Of a stretch of DNA of 64,000 nucleotides, positions 8,169 to 16,696 are shown one piece after another. The notes beneath the pieces are model-generated. The model made no database searches. It was given only the letters and a program-made list of their open reading frames with translations, and was not told the origin of the DNA. Within the stretch, counting starts at the first letter, position 1. Each line of letters starts with the position of its first letter. The position numbers and the translations under genes are program-made. The stretch comes from Tepidimonas sediminis. GTDB lineage: Bacteria; Pseudomonadota; Gammaproteobacteria; Burkholderiales; Burkholderiaceae_C. Where the stretch lies: contig NZ_VJND01000005.1 in assembly GCF_007556605.1 (NCBI RefSeq), forward strand, positions 1 to 64,000, in the 5' to 3' direction.

Positions 8169-8283
8169 CGGTTCACGAGGATCGGTTGCGGGTGCCGACC
8201 GGTCGCCTCGGTTGCCCGAGGCCAGAGTCGGCCTCGTCTCGAGGGATCGCCTAAGCCCTCTCACCGGCGAGGGCGGCGCACCG

Positions 8284-9153
8284 TCACTCCCCCAGCGTCA
8301 CCCAAGGCAGGTCGTGCTGGCGTGCCAGCGCGTCCAGTTCGGCGCGGGTGCGGGCGGCGAACCAGGCGGCCAGGGCCGCAGCGGTGGCAGGTTCGAGGCA
8401 CTGCGCCGGCGTCAGCGGCCCCAGGCCCGCGACTTCGCCCAGCCGGCGCGCGAAGTGCGGCTCCAGCGCCGCCACGGCCACCCGGCCATCGGCGCAGCGG
8501 TAGACACGGTAGCCGGCGTGAGCGCCGCCCAGCAGGCCGCCGGGGGCGGTCAGGCCCCAGGCGCGCGGCTGCGCCAGCCAGACGGCGGCGTCGGCCAGCG
8601 CCACGTCGCGCACCGCGCCGCGGCCGGTGGCGGCGCGCTGCAGCAGCGCGGCCAGCACCGCCTCGACGCTCATCAGCGCACCGGCCATGTCGGCCAGCAG
8701 GCTGGGTGGCAGATCCAGACCTTCCAGCAGCCCGGCTTCGGCCTGGTAGGTAAGGTCGTGGCCGGCCTCCTCGGCGCGGGCACCCGCCGCGCCGACGATG
8801 CGCACGAGGCACAGGCGCGGGTGGCGCGCCTGCAGCGTGGCCGCGTCCAGCCCCAGCTTGGCCAAGGCGGAGGGGCGAAACGACGTCAGCAGCACGTCCG
8901 CCCCGGCCAGCAGGCGCTGCAGGCGGCGCTGGCCGGCCGTATCCTTCAGATCCAGCGCGACGGTGCGCACGCCGCGGTGCATCTGCGCCCAGGCGGCCTC
9001 GCAGTAAGCGCGCATCGGGTCGCCGGCGGGCGGTTCGACCTTGGTGCAGCGCGCACCGAGCGCGCGCAGGCGCACGAGCGCCGCCGGGCCGGGCAGGTTC
9101 AGAGCCAGGCTGACGACGTGCACGCCAGCCAGCGGCAACGGGGTTCGGGCCAT
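8284..9153 (-). CDS. CaiB/BaiF family (class III) CoA transferase, short form
   Basis: The protein has the class III CoA-transferase fold: LPLAGVHVVSLALNLPGP at the N-terminus, GARCTKVEPPAGDPMR, ALDLKDTAGQRRLQRLLAGA, then DVLLTSFRPSALAKLGLD, and a GHDLTYQ motif whose Asp is the family's catalytic residue that forms the acyl-enzyme anhydride. Racemases such as alpha-methylacyl-CoA racemase belong to the same family, so transferase and racemase cannot be separated here. At about 290 residues it is shorter than the usual 380-400; the shortening is in the C-terminal part. Start ATG 9153 begins at the conserved N-terminus; ATG 9177 in the same frame would add eight residues, and neither has a good ribosome site. 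It is divergent from pyk. Confidence 0.82.
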   Translation of the reverse strand: MARTPLPLAGVHVVSLALNLPGPAALVRLRALGARCTKVEPPAGDPMRAYCEAAWAQMHRGVRTVALDLKDTAGQRRLQRLLAGADVLLTSFRPSALAKLGLDAATLQARHPRLCLVRIVGAAGARAEEAGHDLTYQAEAGLLEGLDLPPSLLADMAGALMSVEAVLAALLQRAATGRGAVRDVALADAAVWLAQPRAWGLTAPGGLLGGAHAGYRVYRCADGRVAVAALEPHFARRLGEVAGLGPLTPAQCLEPATAAALAAWFAARTRAELDALARQHDLPWVTLGE

Positions 9154-9300
9154 GGCGGCATGATAAAGCGCACGCACCGCCGCCCAGCGGCGGCCGTGCC
9201 GCCGCCGCGGCGGGGACGCGACGCTACAATGACCTTCGTAATTTTGTTACATAAAGCGGGTACGCTGCGCGCCCAAGATCATCCGAGGAGACCGACCGCC

Positions 9301-10734
9301 ATGCCGCTGCGCGCCACCAAGATCGTCGCCACGCTGGGCCCCGCCAGCGACACCCCGGAGATGCTGGAAGCGATGGTGCGCGCCGGCGTGGACGTGGTGC
9401 GGCTCAATTTCTCGCACGGCACGGCCGATGACCACCGCCGCCGCGCCGCCGCGGTGCGCGAGGCCGCCGCACGCGCCGGCAAGGAGGTGGCCGTGATGGC
9501 CGATCTGCAAGGGCCCAAGATCCGCGTCGGCAAGTTCGCGCACGGCAAGGTGACGCTGGTGGAGGGCGCCGCCTTCACGCTGGACGCCGCCCGCACCGAG
9601 CCGGGCGACGAGCACGCGGTGGGGCTGGATTACAAGGAACTGCCGCGCGACGTGGTGCCGGGTGACGTGCTGCTGCTCAACGACGGGCTGATCGAGCTGC
9701 GCGTCGAGCGCGTGGAGGGCGCGGCGGTGCACACGCGCGTGGTCACGGGCGGCGAGCTGTCCAACCACAAGGGCATCAACAAGCGCGGCGGGGGGCTGAC
9801 GGCGCCGGCGCTGACGCCCAAGGACATGGCCGACATCGCCACCGCGATGGCGCTGCAGGCCGACTACGTGGCGGTGAGCTTTCCGAAGAACGCCGACGAC
9901 ATGCGGCTGGCGCGGCGGCTGTGCGAGGAGGCCGCGCGCGACGGCCACCGCCCGGGCCTGATCGCCAAGATCGAGCGCGCCGAGGCCATTCCTGAACTCG
10001 AGGCGATCCTGCAGGCCAGCGACGGCATCATGGTGGCGCGCGGCGACCTGGCGGTGGAGGTCGGCAACGCCGCCGTGCCGGCGCTGCAGAAGCGCATGAT
10101 CGCCCTGGCGCGCGCGCACGATCGGCTGGTCATCACCGCCACGCAGATGATGGAGAGCATGATCCACGCGCCGATCCCGACGCGCGCCGAGGTCAGCGAC
10201 GTGGCCAACGCGGTGCTGGACGGCACCGACGCGGTGATGCTCAGCGCCGAGACCGCCGCCGGCAAGTACCCGCTGCAGACGGTGCAGGAGATGGCGCGCA
10301 TTTGCCTGGCGGCCGAGCAGGCGTATCACGACGCGCTGGACCACGACTTCGTCGGCAAGACGTTCGCGCGCATCGACCAGTCGATCGCGCTGGGGGCGCT
10401 GTTCATCGCCGCGCACCTGCACGCGCGCGCCATCATCGCGCTGACCGAGTCCGGCTCCACCCCGCTGTGGATGAGCCGCCACACCGTGGACATCCCGATC
10501 TTCGCGATCACGCCGCGGCTGGCCACGGCGCGCCGGCTGGCGCTGTACCGCAACGTGCACGCGCTGCGCTGCGTCGGCGGCAGCGCCGACCGCGACACGG
10601 CGCTGGAGCAGGCGGTGCAGCAGCTCAAGGCGCGCGGCCGGCTGCAGCCGGGCGACCGCTACGTCATCACCGCCGGCGAGCCGATGGGCCAGCCGGGCGG
10701 CACCAACATGCTCAAGGTCGGCACCGTGGCCTGA
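9301..10734 (+). CDS. pyk: Pyruvate kinase
   Basis: This 477-residue cytoplasmic enzyme catalyses the last step of glycolysis, phosphoenolpyruvate plus ADP to pyruvate plus ATP. Family blocks in order: RATKIVATLGPASDTPEML, VDVVRLNFSHGTADDHRRRA, ADLQGPKIRVGKF, the active-site segment LIAKIERAEAIPELEAIL with the catalytic Lys, GIMVARGDLAVEVG, TATQMMESMIHAPIPTRAEV and DVANAVLDGTDAVMLSAETA. Length is standard. A longer open frame reaches upstream to 8212, but ATG 9301 matches the conserved N-terminus and follows AGGAGACC. An AT-rich stretch just upstream (about 9224-9255, with TACAAT) is the likely promoter. Confidence 0.98.
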   Translation: MPLRATKIVATLGPASDTPEMLEAMVRAGVDVVRLNFSHGTADDHRRRAAAVREAAARAGKEVAVMADLQGPKIRVGKFAHGKVTLVEGAAFTLDAARTEPGDEHAVGLDYKELPRDVVPGDVLLLNDGLIELRVERVEGAAVHTRVVTGGELSNHKGINKRGGGLTAPALTPKDMADIATAMALQADYVAVSFPKNADDMRLARRLCEEAARDGHRPGLIAKIERAEAIPELEAILQASDGIMVARGDLAVEVGNAAVPALQKRMIALARAHDRLVITATQMMESMIHAPIPTRAEVSDVANAVLDGTDAVMLSAETAAGKYPLQTVQEMARICLAAEQAYHDALDHDFVGKTFARIDQSIALGALFIAAHLHARAIIALTESGSTPLWMSRHTVDIPIFAITPRLATARRLALYRNVHALRCVGGSADRDTALEQAVQQLKARGRLQPGDRYVITAGEPMGQPGGTNMLKVGTVA

Positions 10735-10762
10735 TCGCACCGCACCGCCGACGGCGCGCCCT

Positions 10763-12307
10763 TCAGCGCAGATAGTCCAGCTGCAGCCGCTGCTGCAGCC
10801 CGCGGATGACCTGCAGCGCCGCGCGCAGCATGCGCTGCTCCAGCGGATTGAGCCGCTGCACGTCCAGCCGGTTGGGCTCGCCCTCGGCACCGGGCTCCAT
10901 CTGCCGCACCAGCCGCAGCGTCTGCAGGTAGTCGAACGCCGCCACCCAGCCGGCCACCTCGGCCGCCGGCGCCCCGGCGGCGGGCCCGGCGGCCTGCAGC
11001 CGCTCGCGCGTGCCGGTGGCCGCCACGCCGTGCGCCAGTGCCAGGATGCGCGCGGCCTCCACCAGCAGCGCCGTGCCCTGCAGTTTCAGGTCCAGCCAGC
11101 GGTGCGCGCCCTCGCGGCGGGCGCGCAGGCCGCCCCACCACGTCAGCGGCACGCCGTGCTCCAGATGCGCCTGCACCAGCTGGCGGATGAAGCGTGGCGA
11201 GGCGCGCGTGCGCGCCAGGATGTCGGCGCGCAGCGCCTCCACCCAGTCGCTGCGGCCCGCCAGCGCGCGCAGGTCGAAGAACACACTGGCCTGCAGCAGC
11301 TCCTGCGGGCTGCCGCCCTCGATCCAGCGCGCGAAGCGCGCCGCCCACTCCGCGCGCGTCAGGCAGCACGGCGGGTTGCCGGCCATGATGCCGCCCTTGC
11401 ACAGCGGGTAGCCGCAGGCGTCCAGCGCCTCGTTGACGCCGCGCGCCCAGGCGAGCCAGCGCGCGCGCGCGGCCTCGACGTCATCGCCGTCGGGCTCGAA
11501 GACCAGTGCGTTGTCCTGATCGGTGGCCAGCGTCTGCTCGCCGCGCCCCTCCGAGCCCAGCGCCAGCCACGCCATCGCCCCGTCGTCCAGGCCGTGGCGT
11601 CGCAGCTCGACCTCGATCAGGCGCTGCGTGAGCTGATCGTTGAAGCGCGCGATCAGCGCGGTCAGCTGACGCGGCTGCACGCCCTGCGCCATCAGATGGC
11701 GCGCATAGGCGCGGATCTCGGCGGCGGCGTGCTGGAAGTCCGCCAACTCCACCGCCGCCGCGATCGTCTCGCCGACGTGGCGCACCGAAAGGCGCTGCAG
11801 CGCAAACAGATCGTGCTCCGAGACGATGCCCACCGGCACGCCGTCCCGCACCACCGGCACGTGGCGGATACGCGCGCGCGCCATCAGCACCGCCGCATCG
11901 TGCACCGTGTCGGCGGGGGTGAGCGCGTGCACCGGCCGCGACATCACGTCGGCCAGCGGACGCTGCAGCTCGCCGTCGGCCAGCAGCACCCGCTGCAGCA
12001 CGTCGTGGCGCGTGACGATGCCCTGCAGCCGCCCGTCCTCGTCGACCACCAGCACCGAGCCGATGCGCTGCCGGGTCATGCATTCCAAGGCCTGCCGCAG
12101 CGGCGCGGCGGCAGGCAGGCTCACCGGCGCACCCCGCGCCGCCTCGGCCAGCGGCAGATCCAGCGGCGGCGCCGAGCCGCTGTGCGCGGCCCAGTCGGCC
12201 TGCACCTGACGCTGGGCCGCCAGCCATTCGTCAGCCGACGGCAACGGGGGGGGATGGCGCTCCACGGTCGCACTCCTGGCTTCGGGGCGGCTCCCATTCT
12301 GCGGCAA
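10763..12307 (-). CDS. CBS-domain / DUF294 nucleotidyltransferase-like signalling protein
   Basis: The 514-residue protein has two CBS motifs at about residues 60-175 (RQALECMTRQRIGSVLVVDE, then MSRPVHALTPADTVHDAAVL and HVPVVRDGVPVGIVSEHDLF). A DUF294 nucleotidyltransferase-like domain follows, with LALGSEGRGEQTLATDQDNA as the substrate-binding loop, and then the DUF294 C-terminal helical domain. CBS pairs bind adenine nucleotides and DUF294 domains resemble the GlnD nucleotidyltransferase. In many proteobacteria such proteins are encoded beside acetate-type sodium symporters, as here (symporter at 13671), so a regulatory role in carboxylate uptake is plausible. It is convergent with pyk, 28 bases away. 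Confidence 0.88.
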   Translation of the reverse strand: MPQNGSRPEARSATVERHPPPLPSADEWLAAQRQVQADWAAHSGSAPPLDLPLAEAARGAPVSLPAAAPLRQALECMTRQRIGSVLVVDEDGRLQGIVTRHDVLQRVLLADGELQRPLADVMSRPVHALTPADTVHDAAVLMARARIRHVPVVRDGVPVGIVSEHDLFALQRLSVRHVGETIAAAVELADFQHAAAEIRAYARHLMAQGVQPRQLTALIARFNDQLTQRLIEVELRRHGLDDGAMAWLALGSEGRGEQTLATDQDNALVFEPDGDDVEAARARWLAWARGVNEALDACGYPLCKGGIMAGNPPCCLTRAEWAARFARWIEGGSPQELLQASVFFDLRALAGRSDWVEALRADILARTRASPRFIRQLVQAHLEHGVPLTWWGGLRARREGAHRWLDLKLQGTALLVEAARILALAHGVAATGTRERLQAAGPAAGAPAAEVAGWVAAFDYLQTLRLVRQMEPGAEGEPNRLDVQRLNPLEQRMLRAALQVIRGLQQRLQLDYLR

Positions 12308-12431
12308 AAGGGCCGCGCTGCATCCTGCACCCTAGGACTTTCCCGAACCTGACGGCCTTTGTAAGGTTGCGGTAAGCGCCGCTGCGCGACCATCCGCTCC
12401 GCATTCCATCGTCACGGTCCGTCGTGCCGCC

Positions 12432-12728
12432 ATGCTGTTCTGGCTCAACCTCGTGCAACTGATCCTCTACATCGGCCTGCTGGCGCTGGCCGGGCAGGGG
12501 GCGCTGTACGTGCTGGCCGGAGCGCGCCGCCAGACCAACCTCTTCTACCAGCTGTTCCAGATCCTCAACAAGCCCTGGACCGCACTCGGCCGGCTGCTGG
12601 CGCCACGGCAATTCGCGCCACGGCTGCATCCGTTCATCGCCTTCTGCCTGATGGCGGCGCTGTACCTGGCCGTGACGCTGGCCAAGATCGAGCACTGCCT
12701 GACGATCGGGGTGGAGCAATGCCGATGA
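12432..12728 (+). CDS. Small membrane protein of unknown function
   Basis: The 98-residue protein has two predicted membrane segments, at about residues 5-28 (NLVQLILYIGLLALAGQGAL) and 66-88 (PFIAFCLMAALYLAVTLA), joined by a basic loop that includes ILNKPWTALGRLLAPRQFAP. I do not recognise a characterised family. Its last codons overlap the TPR gene by ten bases, and both lie just upstream of the DUF4212-symporter pair, so the four genes may form one unit. The start ATG 12432 lacks a clear ribosome site but is the first ATG before the first membrane segment. Confidence 0.75.
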   Translation: MLFWLNLVQLILYIGLLALAGQGALYVLAGARRQTNLFYQLFQILNKPWTALGRLLAPRQFAPRLHPFIAFCLMAALYLAVTLAKIEHCLTIGVEQCR

Positions 12729-13300
12729 GCCGCTGGTGGGATTCCGCCTCCGGGGTGCTGTGGCGCGTGCGCGTGCTGCTGTGGTTCGGGCGCGAGGCGC
12801 AGGCGCTGGCGCTGCTGGCGCGTGCCCGTGCGGCCCATCCGCGCGATGCGGCGCTGCTGGCCACGCACGCCCACCTGCTGGCGCAGGCCGGCCGCAGCGA
12901 GGAGGCGCTGGCGCTGCTGGAGGAGCTGGTGGCACTGCAGCCCGAGGTCGCGGCGCACTGGTTCAACCGCGGATTCCTGCAGGAGCGGCTCGGCCTGGCC
13001 GCCGCTGCCGAGGCGAGTTTTCGCCAGGCGCTGGCGCTGGACGAGCAGCTCGACCGGGCCTGGTACGGCCTGGGGCTGGCGCTGATGGCGCAGGGTCGCG
13101 CCGAGGAAGCGCTGCAGGCGCTCAAGCGCAACACCGAATTGCAACCCATGAGTCCGTACGCCTGGGCGCAGATGGCGCGGATTCATGCCGACCGGGCCGA
13201 GACCGAGGAGGCGCGCCGCATCATCCGGCACCTGCAAGGTTTCGAGCCCAAGGTGGCGGCCCAGCTCGCGCGCGAGACGGGGCTGTCGCCGGCCGGCTAG
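12719..13300 (+). CDS. Tetratricopeptide-repeat protein
   Basis: The 193-residue protein is almost entirely TPR-like: successive helix pairs include LARARAAHPRDAALLATHAH, LAQAGRSEEALALLEELVAL, WFNRGFLQERLGLAAAAEAS and WYGLGLALMAQGRAEEALQA, with the usual repeat spacing near 34 residues. A short hydrophobic stretch near the N-terminus (VLWRVRVLLWFG) is too short and charged to be a sure membrane anchor. TPR arrays mediate protein contacts. Overlap with the preceding membrane protein and position before the symporter operon suggest a scaffold role there, but this is inference. Confidence 0.87.
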   Translation: MPMSRWWDSASGVLWRVRVLLWFGREAQALALLARARAAHPRDAALLATHAHLLAQAGRSEEALALLEELVALQPEVAAHWFNRGFLQERLGLAAAAEASFRQALALDEQLDRAWYGLGLALMAQGRAEEALQALKRNTELQPMSPYAWAQMARIHADRAETEEARRIIRHLQGFEPKVAAQLARETGLSPAG

Positions 13301-13402
13301 GCCCGGGTACCCTGGTTGCAGGGCGCGGCGGCGCGTCCGCCCGCGTGGATCCGGTGGGCCGGGCTCGCCCCGGTCATCGCGTAGACGGTGTGAGGAGACA
13401 TC

Positions 13403-13666
13403 ATGCAGCAACTGTCCGAGGCGCACGAGCGCTACTGGCAGAAGAACCTGCGCATCACCGGCGTACTGCTGGCGATCTGGTTCTTCGTCACCTTCGTGAT
13501 CGGGTACTTCGCCCGTGACCTTAGCTTCAACTTCTTCGGCTGGCCGTTCAGTTTCTGGGTCGGCGCGCAGGGCGCGCTGGTGGTGTACGTGCTGATCATC
13601 TGGTACTACGCCCGCACGATGAACCGGCTGGACCAGGAATTCGGCGTCGCCGAAGAGGAGGAGTGA
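13403..13666 (+). CDS. DUF4212 small subunit of a sodium/solute symporter
   Basis: The 87-residue protein has two membrane segments (TGVLLAIWFFVTFVIGYFA and WVGAQGALVVYVLIIWYYA) and the DUF4212 marks HERYWQKNLRITG and NFFGWPFSFWVGAQG, ending in an acidic tail. DUF4212 proteins are regularly encoded immediately before VC_2705-type sodium:solute symporters and are thought to be their small partner. Here the symporter begins four bases after its stop, and the symporter's ribosome site (GGAGGAG) lies within the last codons of this gene. A good GAGGAGA precedes its own ATG. Confidence 0.95.
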   Translation: MQQLSEAHERYWQKNLRITGVLLAIWFFVTFVIGYFARDLSFNFFGWPFSFWVGAQGALVVYVLIIWYYARTMNRLDQEFGVAEEEE

Positions 13667-13670
13667 GGCC

Positions 13671-15797
13671 ATGGCTGGACTGACCCCCGAAGCGTCCGGC
13701 GGCGTGTTCTCCGCCGGCAGCAACAAGGCCTTCCGCCAGCAGCTCAACAAGGTGTACGGCTGGTACACCGGGGGCTTTGCGGTGTTCGTCGTCGTGCTGG
13801 CCATCCTCGAACAGATGGGCCTGCCGAAGAACTGGATCGGCTACATCTTCCTGTTCGCCACGGTGCTGCTGTACGCCGGCATCGGCATCATGAGCCGCAC
13901 CAACGACGCCGCCGAGTACTACGTCGCCGGCCGGCGCGTGCCGGCGATTTACAACGGCATGGCCACCGGCGCCGACTGGATGTCGGCCGCCTCCTTCATC
14001 GGGATGGCCGGCACGCTGTACCTGACCGGCTACGGCGGCCTGGCCTTCATCATGGGCTGGACCGGCGGCTACTGCCTGGTGGCGCTGTTCCTGGCGCCGT
14101 ACCTGCGCAAGTTCGGGCAGTTCACCATCCCCGACTTCCTCGGTGCGCGCTACGACGGCAACCTCGCCCGCTTCATCGGCATCATCATCGCGATCTTCTG
14201 CTCGTTCGTCTACGTGGTGGCGCAGATCTACGGCGTGGGCCTGATCACCACGCGCCTGACCGGCGTGGACTTCTCGATCGGCATCTTCCTCGGGCTGGCC
14301 GGCATCCTGGTGTGCTCGTTCCTCGGCGGCATGCGCGCGGTGACGTGGACCCAGGTGGCGCAGTACATCATCCTGATCATCGCCTACATGATCCCGGTGG
14401 TGTGGCTGTCGGTGAAGCAGACCGGCGTGCCGATTCCGCAGCTGGTCTACGGGCAGCAGCTGGTCAAGGTCACCGAGGCCGAGAAGCGCCTGATCGACGA
14501 CCCGAAGGAGAAGGAGGTCATCGAGACCTTCAAGGCGCAGGCCAAGGCGCTGGAAGAGAAGCTCAAGGACGTGCCGGCGGCGCTGGCGGCCGACCGCGCC
14601 GCGGCGCAGGCCAAGCTGGACGAGCTGCGCGCCGCCAACGCGCCGGCCGACCAGATCGCCGCCGCCGAGAAGGCGCTGGCCAGCCTGCCGAAGGACGAGG
14701 CCGCCGCCAAGGAGGCCTGGACCAAGGCCAAGGCCGCGGCCGAGGCGCGCGCCAGGCCGCTGGCCGGCATGCCGCGCCACGCGCAGGCCTTCGCCGGCGA
14801 CCCCAACGGCGACGAGAAGGCGCAGAAGACCTTCAACGAATCGCGGCGCAACTTCCTGGCGCTGGTGTTCTGCCTGATGGTGGGCACGGCGGCGCTGCCG
14901 CACATCCTGATGCGCTACTACACGACCCCCAGCGTCAAGGAGGCGCGCGAGTCGGTCGGCTGGTCGCTGTTCTTCATCTTCCTGCTGTACTTCACCGCGC
15001 CGGCGCTGGCGGTGCTGGTCAAGTACGAGGTCTTCACGGTGCTGGTCGGCACGCCGTTCGACAAGCTGCCGGCCTGGATCGCCAACTGGAGCAAGGTCGA
15101 CCCGGCGCTGCTGTCGGTCACCGACGTCAACAAGGACGGCATCTTCCAGCTCGGCGAGATGCGCATCGGCGGCGACATCATCGTGCTGGCCACGCCGGAG
15201 ATCGCCGGCCTGCCGTACGTGATCTCGGGCATGGTGGCCGCCGGCGGTCTGGCCGCGGCGCTGTCCACCGCCGACGGCCTGCTGCTGACGATCGCCAACG
15301 CGCTGTCGCACGACCTGTACTACAAGATGATCGACCCGAACGCCACCACCGCGCGGCGGGTGATGATCTCCAAGGTGCTGCTGCTGGTGGTGGCGCTGCT
15401 GGCGGCCTACGTGGCGTCGCAGAAGCCGGCCGACATCCTGTTCCTTGTCTCGGCGGCGTTCTCGCTGGCGGCGGCGGGCTTCTTCCCGGCGCTGACGCTG
15501 GGCATCTTCTGGAAGCGTGCCACCAAGTGGGGGGCGATCCTGGGCATGATCGCCGGCTTTGGCGTGACGTTCTACTACATGGCCACCACGCAACCGTGGC
15601 TGCGCAGCGTCTTCGGCGTGACCAGCCCGGTCGCCGACAACATGTGGTGGGGCATCCAGCCGATCTCGGCCGGCATCTTCGGCGTGCCGGTGGGCTTTGC
15701 GGTGATCATCGTCGTCAGCCTGCTGACGCCGGCGCCGAAGCGCGAGATCCAGGAGCTGGTCGAGCACGTGCGCTACCCGAACCTGCAGCGCGCCTGA
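13671..15797 (+). CDS. actP: ActP-like sodium:solute symporter (VC_2705 type) with coiled-coil and EF-hand-like inserts
   Basis: This is a 708-residue inner-membrane symporter of the SSS family, of the type annotated as cation/acetate symporter. SSS landmarks include TNDAAEYYVAGRRVPAIYNG, GADWMSAASFIGMAGTLYLT and AAALSTADGLLLTIANALS. Two soluble inserts stand out: residues about 264-388 are Ala/Lys/Glu-rich and strongly coiled-coil-like (for example KEKEVIETFKAQAKALEEKL), and residues 485-496 read D-V-N-K-D-G-I-F-Q-L-G-E, a 12-residue loop with acidic or amide ligands at positions 1, 3, 5 and 12, as in EF-hand calcium loops. The substrate is assumed to be acetate or another short carboxylate by family; the sequence does not prove it. 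The operon closes with a strong terminator. Confidence 0.93.
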   Translation: MAGLTPEASGGVFSAGSNKAFRQQLNKVYGWYTGGFAVFVVVLAILEQMGLPKNWIGYIFLFATVLLYAGIGIMSRTNDAAEYYVAGRRVPAIYNGMATGADWMSAASFIGMAGTLYLTGYGGLAFIMGWTGGYCLVALFLAPYLRKFGQFTIPDFLGARYDGNLARFIGIIIAIFCSFVYVVAQIYGVGLITTRLTGVDFSIGIFLGLAGILVCSFLGGMRAVTWTQVAQYIILIIAYMIPVVWLSVKQTGVPIPQLVYGQQLVKVTEAEKRLIDDPKEKEVIETFKAQAKALEEKLKDVPAALAADRAAAQAKLDELRAANAPADQIAAAEKALASLPKDEAAAKEAWTKAKAAAEARARPLAGMPRHAQAFAGDPNGDEKAQKTFNESRRNFLALVFCLMVGTAALPHILMRYYTTPSVKEARESVGWSLFFIFLLYFTAPALAVLVKYEVFTVLVGTPFDKLPAWIANWSKVDPALLSVTDVNKDGIFQLGEMRIGGDIIVLATPEIAGLPYVISGMVAAGGLAAALSTADGLLLTIANALSHDLYYKMIDPNATTARRVMISKVLLLVVALLAAYVASQKPADILFLVSAAFSLAAAGFFPALTLGIFWKRATKWGAILGMIAGFGVTFYYMATTQPWLRSVFGVTSPVADNMWWGIQPISAGIFGVPVGFAVIIVVSLLTPAPKREIQELVEHVRYPNLQRA

Positions 15798-15818
15798 GGT
15801 AAGCTGCAGCCGTGTTGA

Positions 15819-15888
15819 GCCGGCGGGCCGGATGGGCCTGGCCCGCCGGCCTTGCGGCCATCGCGACCGGCGATGGCCGTTTTCTTTT
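15819..15888 (+). terminator. Double-hairpin intrinsic terminator after the symporter
   Basis: Two stems follow the symporter stop. The first pairs 15819-15829 with 15840-15850 (11 perfect pairs, 10-base loop). The second pairs GGCCATCGC (15856-15864) with GCGATGGCC (15870-15878), with a 5-base loop, and is followed by GTTTTCTTTT. The second is a classic Rho-independent terminator; the first may strengthen it or act as an mRNA 3'-end stabiliser. Confidence 0.85.
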
Positions 15889-15993
15889 CGGCGCGGACCT
15901 CGCCCGGCCGCGATACGGGATGCCCCGGATGCCAGCGCCGGCGCGCTCCCCTACGATCGGGCGCTGGTCCCACACGGCCGATTGGAGAACGAG

Positions 15994-16659
15994 ATGCGAT
16001 GGGTGGCGAAGACATGGCGCGCGCTCGTGCCGGGCTTGATGGCGGGATGCGCCGCCGTGACGCTGGCCCAGCCGGCCGTACCGGACTGCGAGCACGACCC
16101 TTCCGTGACCGAGCGCTTTCTGCCGGTGGAACTGCTCACCGGCGAGCCGCTGCCCGACGCGGAGGTGCTGCGGCTGGGGCCGGTGCAGCGGCGCTACCCG
16201 TTCGTCGGCGTCTACGCCGACGGCAGCCCACCGAGCAACGGAGAAACCACGCTGAGCGGGCCCGTCGAACACCGCACGGCCTACGGTCCGACATTGCCGG
16301 CCTACGAGCGCACCGTGCCGGGGGCACGCGAAGTCGTGGCCATCACGTTCGACGGTGAGGCCATCGGGCGCGTCGACGACTCACGCATCGGGCCGATGCG
16401 CGAGGCCAAGTTCCCGATCGGACGCTGGCGCCAGGGCGAGACGCGCCATTACACCGCCAGTTACTACACGCCGCGCGGAGTGGCACAGGCGCGCACCAGC
16501 ATCACGATCGAGAAGCTGAGCTGCCGCTACGATGGCACGCCAGGTGCGGTCGCGTTTCGCTGGAAGGTCGAGGATGGCCGGCGTGCCGACTACGGCTACG
16601 TGTTCGTACCCGGCCGGGGTCTGGCACAGGTCACGGTGTACAAGCGCGGCGGCTCGTGA
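15994..16659 (+). CDS. Exported protein of unknown function
   Basis: The 221-residue product has an N-terminal export signal ([20 protein letters not shown]). Either it is cleaved by signal peptidase I near LAQPA, or the Cys in MAGC is lipidated; the lipobox is imperfect. The mature part has two Cys residues (DCEHDPSV and LSCRYDG) that could form a disulfide, and looks beta-rich, with [20 protein letters not shown] and [21 protein letters not shown] do not recognise the family. ATG 15994 was chosen because it starts the signal peptide and has TTGGAGA upstream; the frame is open back to 15832 but that part overlaps the terminator. It stands alone between the symporter terminator and purC. Confidence 0.75.
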   Translation: MRWVAKTWRALVPGLMAGCAAVTLAQPAVPDCEHDPSVTERFLPVELLTGEPLPDAEVLRLGPVQRRYPFVGVYADGSPPSNGETTLSGPVEHRTAYGPTLPAYERTVPGAREVVAITFDGEAIGRVDDSRIGPMREAKFPIGRWRQGETRHYTASYYTPRGVAQARTSITIEKLSCRYDGTPGAVAFRWKVEDGRRADYGYVFVPGRGLAQVTVYKRGGS

Positions 16660-16696
16660 CGCCGGCGCGCGCGGCGCTGCGCTACCATCGCGGCCC

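Noticed and set aside
13596-15767. A 723-codon open frame on the minus strand opposite the symporter
   Set aside because: Antisense shadow; the plus strand encodes a typical sodium symporter with all family blocks.
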